From the NCBI GenBank assembly GCA_006176705.1, contig QRFJ01004951.1, positions 162,858 to 226,857 of the forward strand: DNA of 64,000 nt. Reading direction: 5' to 3'. Shown in pieces: positions 32,620-44,170 of this stretch. Both the position numbers and the translations under genes were made by a program. The number at the start of each line of letters is the position of its first letter. The stretch's first letter is position 1. This DNA comes from Cocos nucifera (Eukaryota; Streptophyta; Magnoliopsida; Arecales; Arecaceae). The notes under the pieces are model-generated. The model did not search any database and was not told the DNA's origin. It worked only from the letters and a program-made list of their open reading frames with translations.

Positions 32620-34830
32620 TGCTCAGAGGTAGCAACCCAAAAAAAAGGGATGAATTAGATTCTTTTAAAATTTTAATCAAATTTAACTCTAAAGTAATTA
32701 TGTGCTTAAAATTAAATCAATTTAAGTAATTATGAATTGAAAATAATTTATAGTAACAGAATTAAAACATATATACTATAAAGCAAGAAACAAAATTAAG
32801 CTAAGTAATACTTAAAGGCATTTAAGGATAGAGCAAGAGGCACAATCACAAACACAAAATTTTATAGTAGTTTGGTGCAATATGCACCTACGTCCACTCT
32901 CCAAGCTTTTTTTGAGATTTCTACTATATCCACTTTTGATTACAGTGTTTTATTTTCTTGGGCTTACAAACAAATTTAGTTAGTTTTTAATAGGAGCACC
33001 AACCAAAACCTTACATCGTTAGTTTTTTCAGGCTCACTAACAATCTAGTTGATTTTTTGGGCTCACCAACCAAACCTTTACAACGTCTTATTATGGGCTT
33101 AGATTAGCCTAATCGCCAAGTTTCTTTCCTCCAAAGAAAGTTATAAAGAAATTATAAAGCAAGAAATAATTTTTAGTTTGAACAAAATAAAAAAAATCAA
33201 ACTATTTTTTAGCATGAAGAAGAGGCTGATGGCTCGATTGAAGCTTGCTTTCTCTTCTATTGAATATTGAAAGGATGCTTGAGAATTTGTTGAAGATGGC
33301 TCTTGAAAGCTCTTAGAATTTCAACTCTAAAAACCTCTCATTTTCTATTTGATGGATATTCAATGCAGCTCTCAATTTTGAATGATTCTCTCTTATTTTA
33401 TCCACTTCCCTCCTTTTTTTTTATTCTCTATCTTTAAATAAGCTTTCTAATAGATGGAGATGGAGATTTGACTATTGAAAGGGTTGAAATAGCCATTAGA
33501 GTAGAGAAATGCCCGTTGGAGAAGTTGCATAAACTAGTCATTACAACCTATCCTGAGCTTAGAGTTGACTCTATTTCCCTTGGGGTTGACTTTTGTTGCC
33601 CGTGAGTCGATTCAAAATCTTGATGAGTTGGCTTGGCCATAGGGTCTAAAAAATGGCTCTTTGTTTATATGCCGCTACTCAATAAGGGATGACCCATAGA
33701 TCGACCCCTATGCCAACAAGCTAGAGTTGACTCCTCTACTCCTAGAGTCTAAAAAATGGCTCTTTTATTTTAGCTCGTTTCAGCACAGGGGTCAGCTCCT
33801 TTTGATCTGGAGTCGACTCCACTAAGTCCAAATTTGAATTTTTCTTCTTTGAAGACTTTGACTTAGTGAATCTTATGGAGATCTTTTTCTTAACTTATTT
33901 CTTCAATTTTAACATCTAGAAAGATCTACAACCACTTTTAAAATACGTGATTAGATACATAATATACTTAGGACTCGTTTGGTTTGCAAGAAGAACTTTT
34001 CTTCCCAGGAAGTTATTTTCTAAGAGTAGGATTTCGATATGTTTGGTTGACCATGAAAAGATGACTTATTGAAGAGTGGTTTATATTTCGTTGAGCATCC
34101 ATTTTTCTAAAAAAATTATGTAGAATACCTATTATATTCCTAATAGATATATATAAGGCCATACATTTTTGCTCCTGAACTTTGTATAAATAAAATATTA
34201 TATTTATATTAAGATAAAATGATATTAATATATTATAATATAATATTAGATTATAATAATTTATCATATTAATATAATATTAATATATTATATTATGTTA
34301 ATATAATATTAATATTTTAATATAATAAATTTATTAATCTTAATAAATATAATATTATATTAATATAATCATTGATATATTAATATAAATAATATATTAA
34401 TACTAATAAAAATATTATATTACTATAAATACTAAAATATAATAAATATTATAATATTAATATTATATTCATATAAATATTAGGATAATATTAATATAAT
34501 ATTATATTATCATTATTCAGTATTCATCTTAAACATCCATAATATTTTGTAAAATCTTAGCCGTAGATCTTAAAAGGATATTTTGAAAAAAAAAGCACCA
34601 CCACTTTTCATTTCATGGGAAGTATCAAAATTCATCTTCTCTATAGATTTCACTTTTTATGAAATATGGAAAGTGATTTTTCATGGGAAGAGCTTTTTTT
34701 ATTCTCTCTCTTCTTAAAACTCCAATCAAATAAGATACTTTCTCTCCATTTTCTAGAAACTGCCTCTTCCTCCCTCCACTTTTTATTAACCAAATGAGTC
34801 CTTAAAGCTTGATAATCATCAAAATCAACC
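32620..34830 (-). repeat. 5' LTR of SIRE-type element S, interrupted by a MITE
   Basis: The right-strand text begins TGCTCAGAGGTAGCAACCC, parallel to TGCCCAACTATGCAACCC of LTR A, and ends ATCATCAAAATCAACC near 34,830, parallel to the end of LTR A. Without the 831-bp MITE and one TTA it is about 1.38 kb. GTTGACT/GTCGACT-type repeats occur at 33,555-33,825. Confidence 0.83.
33968..34804. mobile_element. MITE-like element with TTA target duplication (PIF/Harbinger-type)
   Basis: TTA (33,968-33,970), then GGACTCGTTTGGTT at 33,971. The inverse AACCAAATGAGTCC ends at 34,801 (13 of 14 bases match), followed by TTA (34,802-34,804). The 3-bp TTA duplication fits PIF/Harbinger. It is 831 bp with no transposase; the centre (34,190-34,510) is a nearly pure A/T block of TAATATAATATTAATAT-like repeats. 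The superfamily call is inferred from duplication and end sequence. Confidence 0.85.
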
Positions 34831-36109
34831 ATGGGATCGACAACTTAGAATTTATTCATCTTCAATATCATATCCCATCGAAGTTCCACCATGAGGTTGC
34901 AGTGCCTTAGTGTCGGGTGAATGACCTTCCTGAAGGCCAGCTAGGTCTATAAGAGGAGACCTTTAACGCCGGACATTAGCTTCCTCTTCATCCCTTTCTT
35001 ATTCCAATTTTGAAATGCTATTCCCTCATCTCAACCCTCCCAGTATCGAATTCCTAGAGGTTAATTATCACTTTTCTCATTCTTTGTTTTCTTTTTAATG
35101 TCCTAAATCGGTATCGCTTTTCCAAGCTTGCTTTACCTTGAAGAAACATTCTTAAGAGAGTGATTGATGATATGTTTCACCTCAGAAAGAATGCCATCTG
35201 ATCTAAGGTGTCGCTTCCTCTGTTCATGGATGGAAGGAAAGATTTTTCTTTATTTCTTCCAAGCATCCATGGAGCTTACTACCTCATGGGGCAAGCCTTA
35301 GAAGTCACTGAACCATGCTCTGGGGTTGTCGGATGCTGATTGCCGATCCCTCAAAGTCCTATTTGGACATATTGCATAGCCTTTGTGCAAGTTGCTGTCC
35401 AAGTAGATGTTGGTCAATGTCGGCCTGAGTCATACAAATCACCATATAGTAAAGTCTTTGCTACCATCATGCCATTCCTCATGCTAGCCCCAAAGTGGAG
35501 AATGCTAGCCCAGTTCGAATGCTTCCGCCCAGCACGAGGCTACCATCATGCCATTCCTCATCGTCAACCCCATAGGGTAGGGTAATGTCTCACCCAACAC
35601 CATCTCGAGCTGGCCTATCTGCCCTAGCTCCTGCGAAGGTAGAGTAGAAGGTCTACAACCTGAGGTGGGGCATTAAATCATCCAACTTAGGTCTATTGAA
35701 CAATAGGGTCACCAAAGAGCTACTTTGGGCAATCCTACCATTGATTGATAAGGAGTTCTTTAAAGGCCAGAGCTTCAATATCTACATCTCCGATGGCTTT
35801 GACTCATTTCTTCGGGTAAGTAGTACCAAACTTCCTACCTTGGACAAATTTTATTAAGTATTTATTATCTAACTCAAATACTACTTCTTTTTCAGCATGC
35901 ACATAATCTCAACTATTTTGCCAGGGCCTTGGAGAAGATGAAGGGTGCCTACTGATCAGGCCAAGAAGAAGGTGAGGGCAGTCAAAGAGAGGGCAAAGGC
36001 ACTCAAGGAGAAACTCATCGATATCGAGGACAAGATAAAGATAGTTCTCATTGCCATCAAGAAAAAGTTGAGGGAAGCATAGGAGAGGATGAAGGCGATC
36101 AAGGATGAG
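34831..36109 (+). other. Unidentified segment with exon-like stretches between retroelements
   Basis: I do not recognise this region. A plus-strand reading at about 35,642-35,814 is open after one stop (KVYNLRWGIKSSNLG ... NIYISDGFDSFLR) and ends at a GTAAGT donor-like site at 35,815. After an AT-rich gap and a possible acceptor (TTTTTCAG, near 35,896) a second stretch reads HNLNYFARALEKMKGAY. From about 35,960 a Lys/Glu-rich heptad-like coiled coil (AKKKVRAVKERAKALKEKL) with one stop runs to 36,109, where the Athila-type LTR begins. It could be a captured gene fragment or part of an older element. A short internal duplication (CTACCATCATGCCATTCCTCAT at about 35,461 and 35,542) lies upstream. 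Confidence 0.4.
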
Positions 36110-36217
36110 TGATAACTATCATTAATTTATAAATAAAAAGTATTAAAATATATAATAATTAATATTTATTTTAATAAATTGATAATTTTATTTATGTTTT
36201 ATAGGAAAGAAGCTTAC

Positions 36218-36806
36218 TGTTGGGGGTAAACCCTGCTCCCACCAAAGTCCAGTCGGATGCTTAGCGGACAATACAACCGGTAGTCATAGAAAAGCTTTAG
36301 TGGATGAGCCCCTTTTGAACTCTTTCAGCAGCCGAGCTTCTACGAGAGCCGAACTCCTTAGCGGCCGAACTCCTCCTCCAGTCGGGCTTCTATGGAAGCC
36401 GAACTTCTTACAGACTGTTGATGGATTCCTACAGGCAATGCCACTACTGAACAATTACAATTATCACGATAATAATGATTGTCATTTATCAAGTCAATCA
36501 CGATCGACATTTATCAGGATGGTTATGACAGTCATTAATCAAGGCAGTTACAACAAGCTCCACCTATAAAAAGAACTTTCTAGATACATTTACTCTAGAT
36601 TCTAAGCTCTCCTCTCCTCCTCCAAACTTTGCTGAACTCCACATTGAGCACTCCATTTCTGTTAGCCAGAGCTAACTTGACCATCGGAGGGTTCTGCCGG
36701 AGCCACCCCCATCGGCTCCGGATGAGACTTTATTTTGTAGGTCACCGATAGTGACCTCATCCTCCTCGACTCCAGCTCGATCCGACGTTAATCAAATTCT
36801 GCACCA
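36218..36806 (+). repeat. 5' LTR of element F
   Basis: TGTTGGGGGTAAACC to TTCTGCACCA. A TATA-box-like TATAAAAAG at 36,565-36,573 probably marks the promoter; the part after it would be R and U5. Confidence 0.93.
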
Positions 36807-37350
36807 ATAGATTTGGCGCTAGAGAAAGGGCAAGCAAGGCCGAACTCCATCTCGACCTCGTCATCAAGGAAGCTCCGATAAAGGGGCATGAAGTTCTCCC
36901 ACTGATTTCATAGGAGGATGGAATAAAGTTCGGCCGTGCTCATGACCTCTCCAACATAAGCAAGGCCCGAACTCCTTGAGCTCGTCATCAAGAAAGCTCT
37001 AATAGAAGGGCACGAAGAAGTCCTTCCCTCAGAAGCTAGAACAACTATTGAGGGAGGAACGACAAGAAGATCGGCCGCCTCTCGGCATCATAGATGCTAT
37101 CTCTGGGATAAGGAGATCATCCAGTCCAGGACTTACCGTTCGAGGGAACTTAGAGGAACAATGCCCCCACGATCCTAAAACATAGAAAATTTGGGGATGT
37201 GCTGCCAGTAACTTTCCTTGAGTAAAATTCTTCCATTTCAATAATATTATTTCTTGGTGCAAAAACTACGTGATGATAGAGAAGAAGCAGTCAATAGTGG
37301 CCATGTTAGGAATAGAAGTAGAACCACGTCCTAACACGAGCAGGTCAAAG
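36807..37350 (+). other. Internal region of F: primer-binding site and non-coding leader
   Basis: ATTTGGCGCTAGAGAAAGGG at 36,811-36,830 is the primer-binding region. Two similar segments with CCGAACTCC ... CGTCATCAAGRAAGCTC occur near 36,851-36,900 and 36,967-37,015. No coding frame is supported. Confidence 0.75.
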
Positions 37351-38235
37351 ACCTTCAACCTCGGTTAAAGATAAGATCTCTTTCGAACGACCGTGTCAAC
37401 CTCGGCTGCAGAAGATAAGATTCCCCTGAGCGCCCGCAACGACATCGACCATAGGAGATAAGATCTTCTCCAAGGGTCTGGGCCAACCTCGACAGTAGGA
37501 GATAAGATCTCTTCTGAGTCCCCGCATTAACCTCGGCTGCAAGAGATAAGATCTCCTCTGAGGGTCCAGACTGACCTCGACTGCAGAAGATAAGATCTCT
37601 CTTGAGCACCCACATCAACCTCGATCATAGGAGATAAGATCTTCCCCAAGGCAACCTCAGCTGCAGAAGATAAGATCTTTTCCGAGGCAACCTCGGCCGT
37701 AGGAGATAAGATCTCCCTCGAGTGACCGGGCTAATCTTAACTGCTAGAGATAAGATCTCCTCCGAGCGTCCGTATCAACCTCGGCTACAGGAGATAAGAT
37801 CTTTTCTAAGGCAACCTCAACCATAGGAGATAAGATCTCCCTCGAGGTAACCTCGACTGTAGGAGATAAAATCTCCCCCGAGGCAATCTCAGCTGCAAGA
37901 GATAAGATCTCCCTCGAGGCAACCTTGACCACTGGAGATAAGATCTCCCCCGAGTGATCGAGCCAATCTCGATTGCAGAAGATAAGATCTCCTCCGAGTG
38001 CCCGTATCAATCTCGACCATAGGAGATGAGATCTCCTCCGAACTGACCTCAGCTACTAGAGATAAGATCTCCCCCGAGCGCCCGTATCAACCTCGATCGT
38101 AGGAGATGAAATCTCCTCCGAACCGACCTTGACTACTGAAGATAAGATCTTCCCTGAGCGTCCGTATCAACCTCGACTGTAGGAGATGAGATCTCTTCGA
38201 GCTGACCTCAGTTGCAGAAGATATGATCCCCGAGC
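37351..38235 (+). repeat. Minisatellite with 36-bp and 44-bp units inside element F
   Basis: About twenty head-to-tail units, each starting near CCTCGRCY and carrying the core AGATAAGATCT. Two unit lengths are interspersed: about 36 bp (ending CGAGGCAA) and about 44 bp (with about eight additional bases, such as CGTCCGTAT, before the end). Units differ by scattered transitions. Open minus-strand frames across it (37,355-38,010) are by-products of the repeat. Confidence 0.88.
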
Positions 38236-38335
38236 TTCGACTTCAACGGGTGTGGAGCCCAGGAAAGGACTTCGATAGTCACCTATTTTGGTACTCCCTT
38301 CCTTCGAATTTCAAACTCGAAAGTGGGAGAACTAT

Positions 38336-38924
38336 TGTTGGGGGTAAACCCCACTCCCATCAAAGTCTATTCGGATGCTCAGCGGATAATACAATCGATA
38401 GTCATGGGAAAGCTTCAGCGGATGAGCCCCTTTTAAACTCCTCCAGCAGTCGAGTTTCTACGGGAGTCGATCTCCTCAGCGGTCAGACTCCTCCTCCAGT
38501 CGGACTTCTATGGAAGCCGAACTCCTTACAGACTGTTGATGGATTCCTACAGGCGATCCCACTACTGAACGATTATAATTATCATGATAATAATGATTGT
38601 CATTTATCAAGTCAATCACGATCGATATTTATCAGGACGGTTACGACATTCATTAATCAAGGCAGTTACAACAAGTTTCGCCTATAAAAAGGACCCTCCA
38701 GATTTGCTTACTCTAGGCTCTAAGCTCTCCTCTCCTCCTTTAAACTCTGCCAAACTTCTCATTGAGTACTCCATTTCTATTGGCCAGAGCTAATTTGATT
38801 ATCGGAGGGTCTTGTCGGAGCCACCCCCACCGACTCCAAATGGAACTTTGTTTTGTAGGTCACCGACGGCGACCTCGTCCTTCTCGACTCTAGCTCGATC
38901 CGACGTCAACCAAATTCTGCACCA
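38336..38924 (+). repeat. 3' LTR of element F
   Basis: 589 bp, TGTTGGGGGTAAACC to TTCTGCACCA, with the same TATAAAAAG motif at 38,683-38,691. Confidence 0.93.
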
Positions 38925-40699
38925 AAACTTATCAATGTGAAAAGCTTGATTTATGGATTTAAATAAATCAAATTTGATGAAAATCAAAGCTAAATTGGAG
39001 TTTAAACGAAGGTTGGAAGAAATAAAGCAATAATTTTTTTTTTAAAAAAAGGGCAGCTATTTTAGTCCAAACCAACTCAGAAGAATCGACTGGCTCAGAC
39101 TGACTGCAGCCTAGCTGACTCGATCGAGCGCGGCCCAGACCGTAGTGCCATAGCCCACCATGCCAATGAGTCCACCATGTGACTCTAGCCCAGCTCTCTC
39201 ATTCGGCTCATGTCAGGGTGACGTCAAAAACTATGCGTCCATGGTGGACCGCAATAGTGTTTGGTTCATCATGGACCTTTAACAAGTCTATGATAGAATA
39301 ACACAGCGCATGGGGCTTTTTGGTCATTTCAGGTGGCGTGGCAACTACTGATTAGGTGGGGACTATGGTGAAGTCGGTTTATAGGGTCCAACAGTTTCTT
39401 GAAGGCACGATCGGATGGCGATAAGCATTTCCGATCTAGATCCAATGGTCAAAAAGCATTCCTATTTTGATTCTAAGTCTTCCAGCTCCTTGGGCGCCAT
39501 CCGATGGGATTGGACAGATATAATTGTTGCCGATTTTGATTATAAATTCTCTAGGCTTCTAAGCGCGATGTAGCTGCCCAATTTCAACCGATCAAATGAT
39601 CTAATGGCCAAGAAATAAAGCAAGCATTAACAATGTGATTAGTGGTGGTTTTTGATTGGTTTTAAGCCTTTTGATCTAAGATCAGTGGCCAAAAAATAGC
39701 AGAAAGATGGGATTTGATACAAACTCCAATTGGACTCCAAGAATAACTCTGAAATCCTAATTTTCTCTCTATTTAAGCTCTCCCTCATGCTAGAAGCCAA
39801 AACAAGATCCTTCTTTGGGGGATTAGCCCTCTCTCACCCTCTCTCAGGTCATTTAGACCCTAGAACAGCTCTTCTCTTTCTCCCTTCTCTTCTCCTCTCC
39901 TCTCTTCTTCTTTCTTTCTCTTTTCTTTTTCTTTATACGAGAGATTTGAACATGCCAAAAGCTAGAAGGATCAAAATCATGTGCGGCTAAAGGTCTCATA
40001 TCTTAGGAAGTAAGAAAAGTCTTTAGTATGAGAGTCTATAATTTATGCAATATTTATCTTTTTATTAAGCAATAAAATTTATTTATCTTTTATGTGCTTT
40101 TCTTATTCATTCTTTAATGTTTAGTTTCTTACAATTTATGTCTAAAAAGATTGATCGTGATCACAGAAACATACGATCTATGCTTAAATTATGATGAATT
40201 ATAAGATTTAATTAGAATTATGTTTATGTTCTTTGATTACACCATCTAAATAATCGATGTCTATGAGATGGATCATGATCATATTAGATATGGTCCATGC
40301 TTGGTAGAATAGGTTATGTTATAATTAGATCAAGAAAATATTCATCTCATAAGATTATATGTTGGTAATAAAAAATTGCATGAATCAATTATAAACTTAT
40401 ATATTGAAAGATGGAACTGAAATCCTAGACAAATTTTTCTTCTTACCTTTAATTAATTTTAAAATCCCAATGAATTATTCTTTACTTTCTTTTATTTTAG
40501 TTTACTAAAATATAAATTATTTTTTTAATTTACTTATTTAAATTTTATTTTATAAATTAAATTAAAATTTTATTTTTAATTAAAATTAAACGTAACTTAG
40601 CCTTCAATCCTCAAGAAAATCGACATCTAACTGATCACTATTCTAACCTATAATAAGATTGATTTAAATTTTTATTTGTACTGTAATGACAAGCATTAA

Positions 40700-40722
40700 A
40701 TTTTTGATGTCGTTGTCAGAGA
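40700..40722 (+). other. Primer-binding region of Athila-type element E
   Basis: ATTTTTGATGTCGTTGTCAGAGA. Compared with the usual Athila sequence (TTTTTGGCGCCGTTGCCGG) the differences I see are transitions only, so it looks like a methylation-decayed site. Confidence 0.72.
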
Positions 40723-41538
40723 TTATAGCACGATTGCTTTAGTAAAAAAATATAAAAATAAAAAATAAAAAAAATTAAAATCATTTTTTTTCTTATTTAC
40801 TGCTTTATTGTCTTATTGATTTTACTGCTTTATTTTATTGCACAATTACCTCATATGCCTTATTAATTTTGTTATTTTACTATTTTATATTTTTAGTATA
40901 TTATTTACTACATTCCTACTTCTACTTTTCATACTTTATTCTACTAACTACCAATTTATCTTTTATTATCGGTCAATTCAATTTAATTACTTAATTATCA
41001 TTTATTTAGTCTTTTTAGAAATTTTACTTTATATTATTTTTCATATATGGTTTATTAATTGCTTTCTAACATTAATTTTATAATTAAATAATTATCTTAT
41101 TTTGTATTATTAACTTACTACTTTTTATAGCTTAGAATAACTTATTATCCTAAAAATTGATTTGATTTCTTGCTTTGCTTGTAGGTTACCTAGTTATCTT
41201 TTAATCATAGTATAATTTACTTTTCAATTAGTTAGATTTTTTAAATTAGTTTAAATAAAATCTAACATTATTAATCTAATTAATTTAATTAAAACTTACA
41301 TTTTATTTTTCTTGCTTTACATAACCTGATATAAAAAGAAAATAAATACACCTCATAACACTTAATTAATATAGAAAACTAATAAAACCTTAAAATAACT
41401 TAACATATTTGGACACCCTACTTTGTGTGCATTGCATCTTTCATAATATACTTTAAGAGCATAAGGCATTAAATAAGATAAGATGAAGATTTGATCATCC
41501 TTTCTTAGCCCACAAACCATCATCCTTCATGTTGCATT
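40723..41538 (+). other. AT-rich leader of element E
   Basis: A-rich then T-rich sequence without a supported gene, as is usual between primer-binding site and gag in Athila elements. It ends at the LTR of copia element B. Confidence 0.6.
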
Positions 41539-44170
41539 TGAAAGAAAAATCAGATTTTCTTACCGCAAGATGTATTTGATCGAATCAGATTTATAGCAAA
41601 ATAATTTTAAAAATTTTCTATGATCCGATCAGATTTGAGAGTTTTTAGATCTGATTAGATTGATCTAAAATTAAAAATAAATTAAAAATAAAAAAATAGT
41701 GATAATAATTATCATATGATCGGATAAATCGTTTATCCGTTGTGATGATCTGACGACTGATCCGAGGTTATAATTGAGCCACGCACGCATCCGATCTCTA
41801 CCAGTATCTACTCAGATCAGATCTAGAAGTCTCCTCTTTCTGGATCCAATCTCCAAAGATTAGATCTGATGTCTTTCCATAGAGCCTTCAAATCAAACTT
41901 TGAGAGCTACGCATCCCTCTCACGAATACCATCATCTCTTGCTAATCTTAGCGTCAACAGAACTTGATCTTTGCTCATAGGTTTTACCCAATTGTTGGAT
42001 GTGGAGAAGAGGAAGAGGATCAGATGAAGAAGGCATGGAGATGGAGATTTTGGTAGGGCTTTGTTGTAGAGAAAAATCTATGCACAACAGCTTGCACAGG
42101 GCCCTTTAAATAGACCAAACCAAGAGTCCCTTCACATGTGACATTGAATAGGTCAAAGCCAACAAGCAGAAGGACTCTTCAATAATCTCCACACCCCACA
42201 CCACATTCTTCTGAATTTTTGTCGCATAAAATTCCTAAAAAATGGTGTGGAACAATTTGGGATAAGAGAAAGTTGGTGCACAACTCTTATCTCCCAAGTA
42301 TTTGAACTATTCAAACTTTTGACCCATTCAAACTTGATTTGAATGGGATGCCTCCATACATATCCATAAGGGCGCACACCATAAGGGGCGTGGCTTTCTT
42401 TTCCTCACATAAATCCCATATGGACGTGCACCCTCAGATAAATTCTAGGGGGCACACGCCATATCTCTTCTTTCCTATAAACTGGGTCAACATTTGACCC
42501 TTGTCTTGTTTCCATCTCATGATATTTTGGACAAAATCTTTTCATATCCCATCCAATGGATTTATGTCAAGTCCTAATCAAGTTAGAACAAGCCTTGATC
42601 AGACCAGGACTCGGTCTAGTCAGATCAAGAAAAATCCATCTAAAACTTCTGGGATAGGCTTGTCCAAATTTCATCTCATGATTTCAGGACAAGTCCTAAT
42701 TTGGCAAAGATAACCCTTGTCTTATTTTCATCTTGTGGAATTTAGGACAAGTCTTAATCAAGCTTGGATAAGGTCCAGTCAGATCAAGATAAATTTCTAT
42801 AGAATTTTCGGATGAGCCTTATTTAAATAGTTCCAAAAATTAGTAGGTCTTATCTTGTTTCCATCCGATGGATTAGGACAAGCCTAATTCAGGTTAGGAC
42901 AAGATTGTTCTGACCTGAACAAGTTTTAGTCAGACTAGGATAGAGCTATACAAGGCTCTCAAGTGAGTCAAATCTAATTTGGCTCAGTCAAGATGAGCCA
43001 GAAAAATGATAGAAGAAGAATATTAGGTTCAATCATATGCTAGCACGATTTTCTTGAACCTAATTAAATCTAATCCAAATCAATCAAACTGGGTTAGCTC
43101 AATTGATGACATCTAGACCTAAATTCTTATTTGTGTGATCTAGTTAGGTTAAGTTCTATATGGTAATGGAACATGTTGTGATCTTCATCAATGATATCAT
43201 CGAAATACCTTTCGATGGACCAGAATTCTTTTGATTCATCCAATTAAAATTATCGATCATCAAGATAATTCTAGTTGATCCCAAAATCTACCAGTGACAC
43301 CTAGCAGTATATGATGATAATTCATCAAAATCAAATAGCAAACCTCTCGGTGCAACTACCTATGTGATTGAGTTCTTCTATTATGAGCCCCGAAGGGATT
43401 AGGGTTAAGGTGAACTCGTCAAACCTAACACCCATCCTATGAATGAATCATTCGATTCGAGTCCGATGTAAAACACTAATAAAAACTTCTTTCTATTATT
43501 TTACATTACCATGGCCATGGGTTTTAGGACTCAATCTCATGATTATCATAGGATCACTCCTCTACCGAGGTTGATAGATCCTATCTTGGTGCAATCCAAT
43601 TTCTATAATGAACATGTTATAGCCAACATACACCTTAGGATTCTGAATGGCTAGGAGATCAAGTTATAGTGTAGTCAAACTATAACATCTTCAAGGTGAA
43701 CTGTCGATGCACCTTAGGTCAAAGAACCAGACATACATTACAGCACCGAGCTAGTCATCGATGAGAAGGTAGGCTCCCTTCTGACTGTTTGAGGTGGTCA
43801 TGCTTAATGCTCTTATTCTCAACAAGTATCTGTACTCTTACTTCGATATCTCTACATCATAGACTTAAGATTTATTTATTCTAAAAAAGCGATCGTACAT
43901 CAATCTTCCAGATTGATCACCATCTTCATGATGATCCTATGATCGAGAGCAGTTTATGAGTTAATTATGATAACTCATGCCTTAAATTCTTAACTCTTGA
44001 GAATATATGTTATCATGCCTATTAACTCGATGGATGTATCACAGACACCTTATACACAATATGATAGAATAAATAATCCTTAATTTATTTTAAGTCAAAA
44101 TTATGAAAATGCCTCTAAAAAGTATTTAACAAATGTCAGCCAATCTGACTCCTAAGGCGCACATCTAACA
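41539..44170 (-). repeat. 3' LTR of copia element B
   Basis: 2632 bp. The plus-strand text runs from TGAAAGAAAAATCAG to GCGCACATCTAACA, so the minus strand starts TGTTAGATGTGCGCC. Long stretches match the D LTR at 58,337-60,602, for example CCAGTGACACCTAGCAGTAT at 43,290 and 59,716. A purine-rich minus-strand tract lies just right of 44,170. Confidence 0.87.

Larger units (their letters stand above)
29645..34830 (-). mobile_element. SIRE-type copia element S, 5' part
   Basis: Minus-strand 5' LTR (32,620-34,830), primer-binding site (about 32,606-32,617) and gag (30,949-29,645). Gag stops abruptly at the LTR edge of element T, so T inserted into S and the rest of S should lie left of the window. 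The LTR is interrupted by a MITE and the primer-binding region by an opposite-strand solo LTR. Confidence 0.85.
36218..38924 (+). mobile_element. Short non-autonomous Tat-like LTR element F
   Basis: Two LTRs of identical length (589 bp) at 36,218-36,806 and 38,336-38,924, collinear without visible indels and differing mostly by transitions. Between them are a Tat-type primer-binding region (36,811-36,830), about 500 bases without a frame, a minisatellite and a polypurine-like tract (AAAGTGGGAGAACTAT) at 38,320-38,335. No Gag or Pol is encoded. Its LTR ends match those of the 1456-bp LTR of element T, so T-like elements are plausible helpers. A target duplication is unclear: CTTAC lies left and CTTAT lies three bases right of the LTR end. 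Confidence 0.9.
36110..40691 (+). repeat. 5' LTR of Athila-type element E, interrupted by element F
   Basis: Two parts, 36,110-36,217 and 38,925-40,691, about 1.87 kb together. The first part follows the same AT-rich pattern as the LTRs of N read on the other strand. The second has a GC-rich middle (39,080-39,250), a CT-rich tract (39,840-39,935) and an AT-rich end. The 3' edge is not sharp. Confidence 0.65.
36110..41538 (+). mobile_element. Athila-type Ty3/gypsy element E, 5' part
   Basis: LTR start at 36,110 (TGATAACTATCATTAATTTA, the inverse-strand match of the LTR end of element N), LTR end near 40,691, primer-binding region at 40,700-40,722 and a leader to 41,538. Element F interrupts the LTR after 108 bases and copia element B interrupts the leader. 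No gag is reached inside the window. Orientation is plus. Confidence 0.72.

Noticed and set aside
37355..38010. Minus-strand frames with repeated ILSPVAEV-like units, or a CRISPR-like array
   Set aside because: The array has no conserved-repeat/unique-spacer pattern and a plant setting; whole units repeat. The 44-bp units are not a multiple of three, so no long repeat protein is coded.
40838..41083. Hydrophobic 81-codon frame that could look like a membrane protein
   Set aside because: T-rich leader of an Athila-type element; hydrophobicity comes from T-rich codons.
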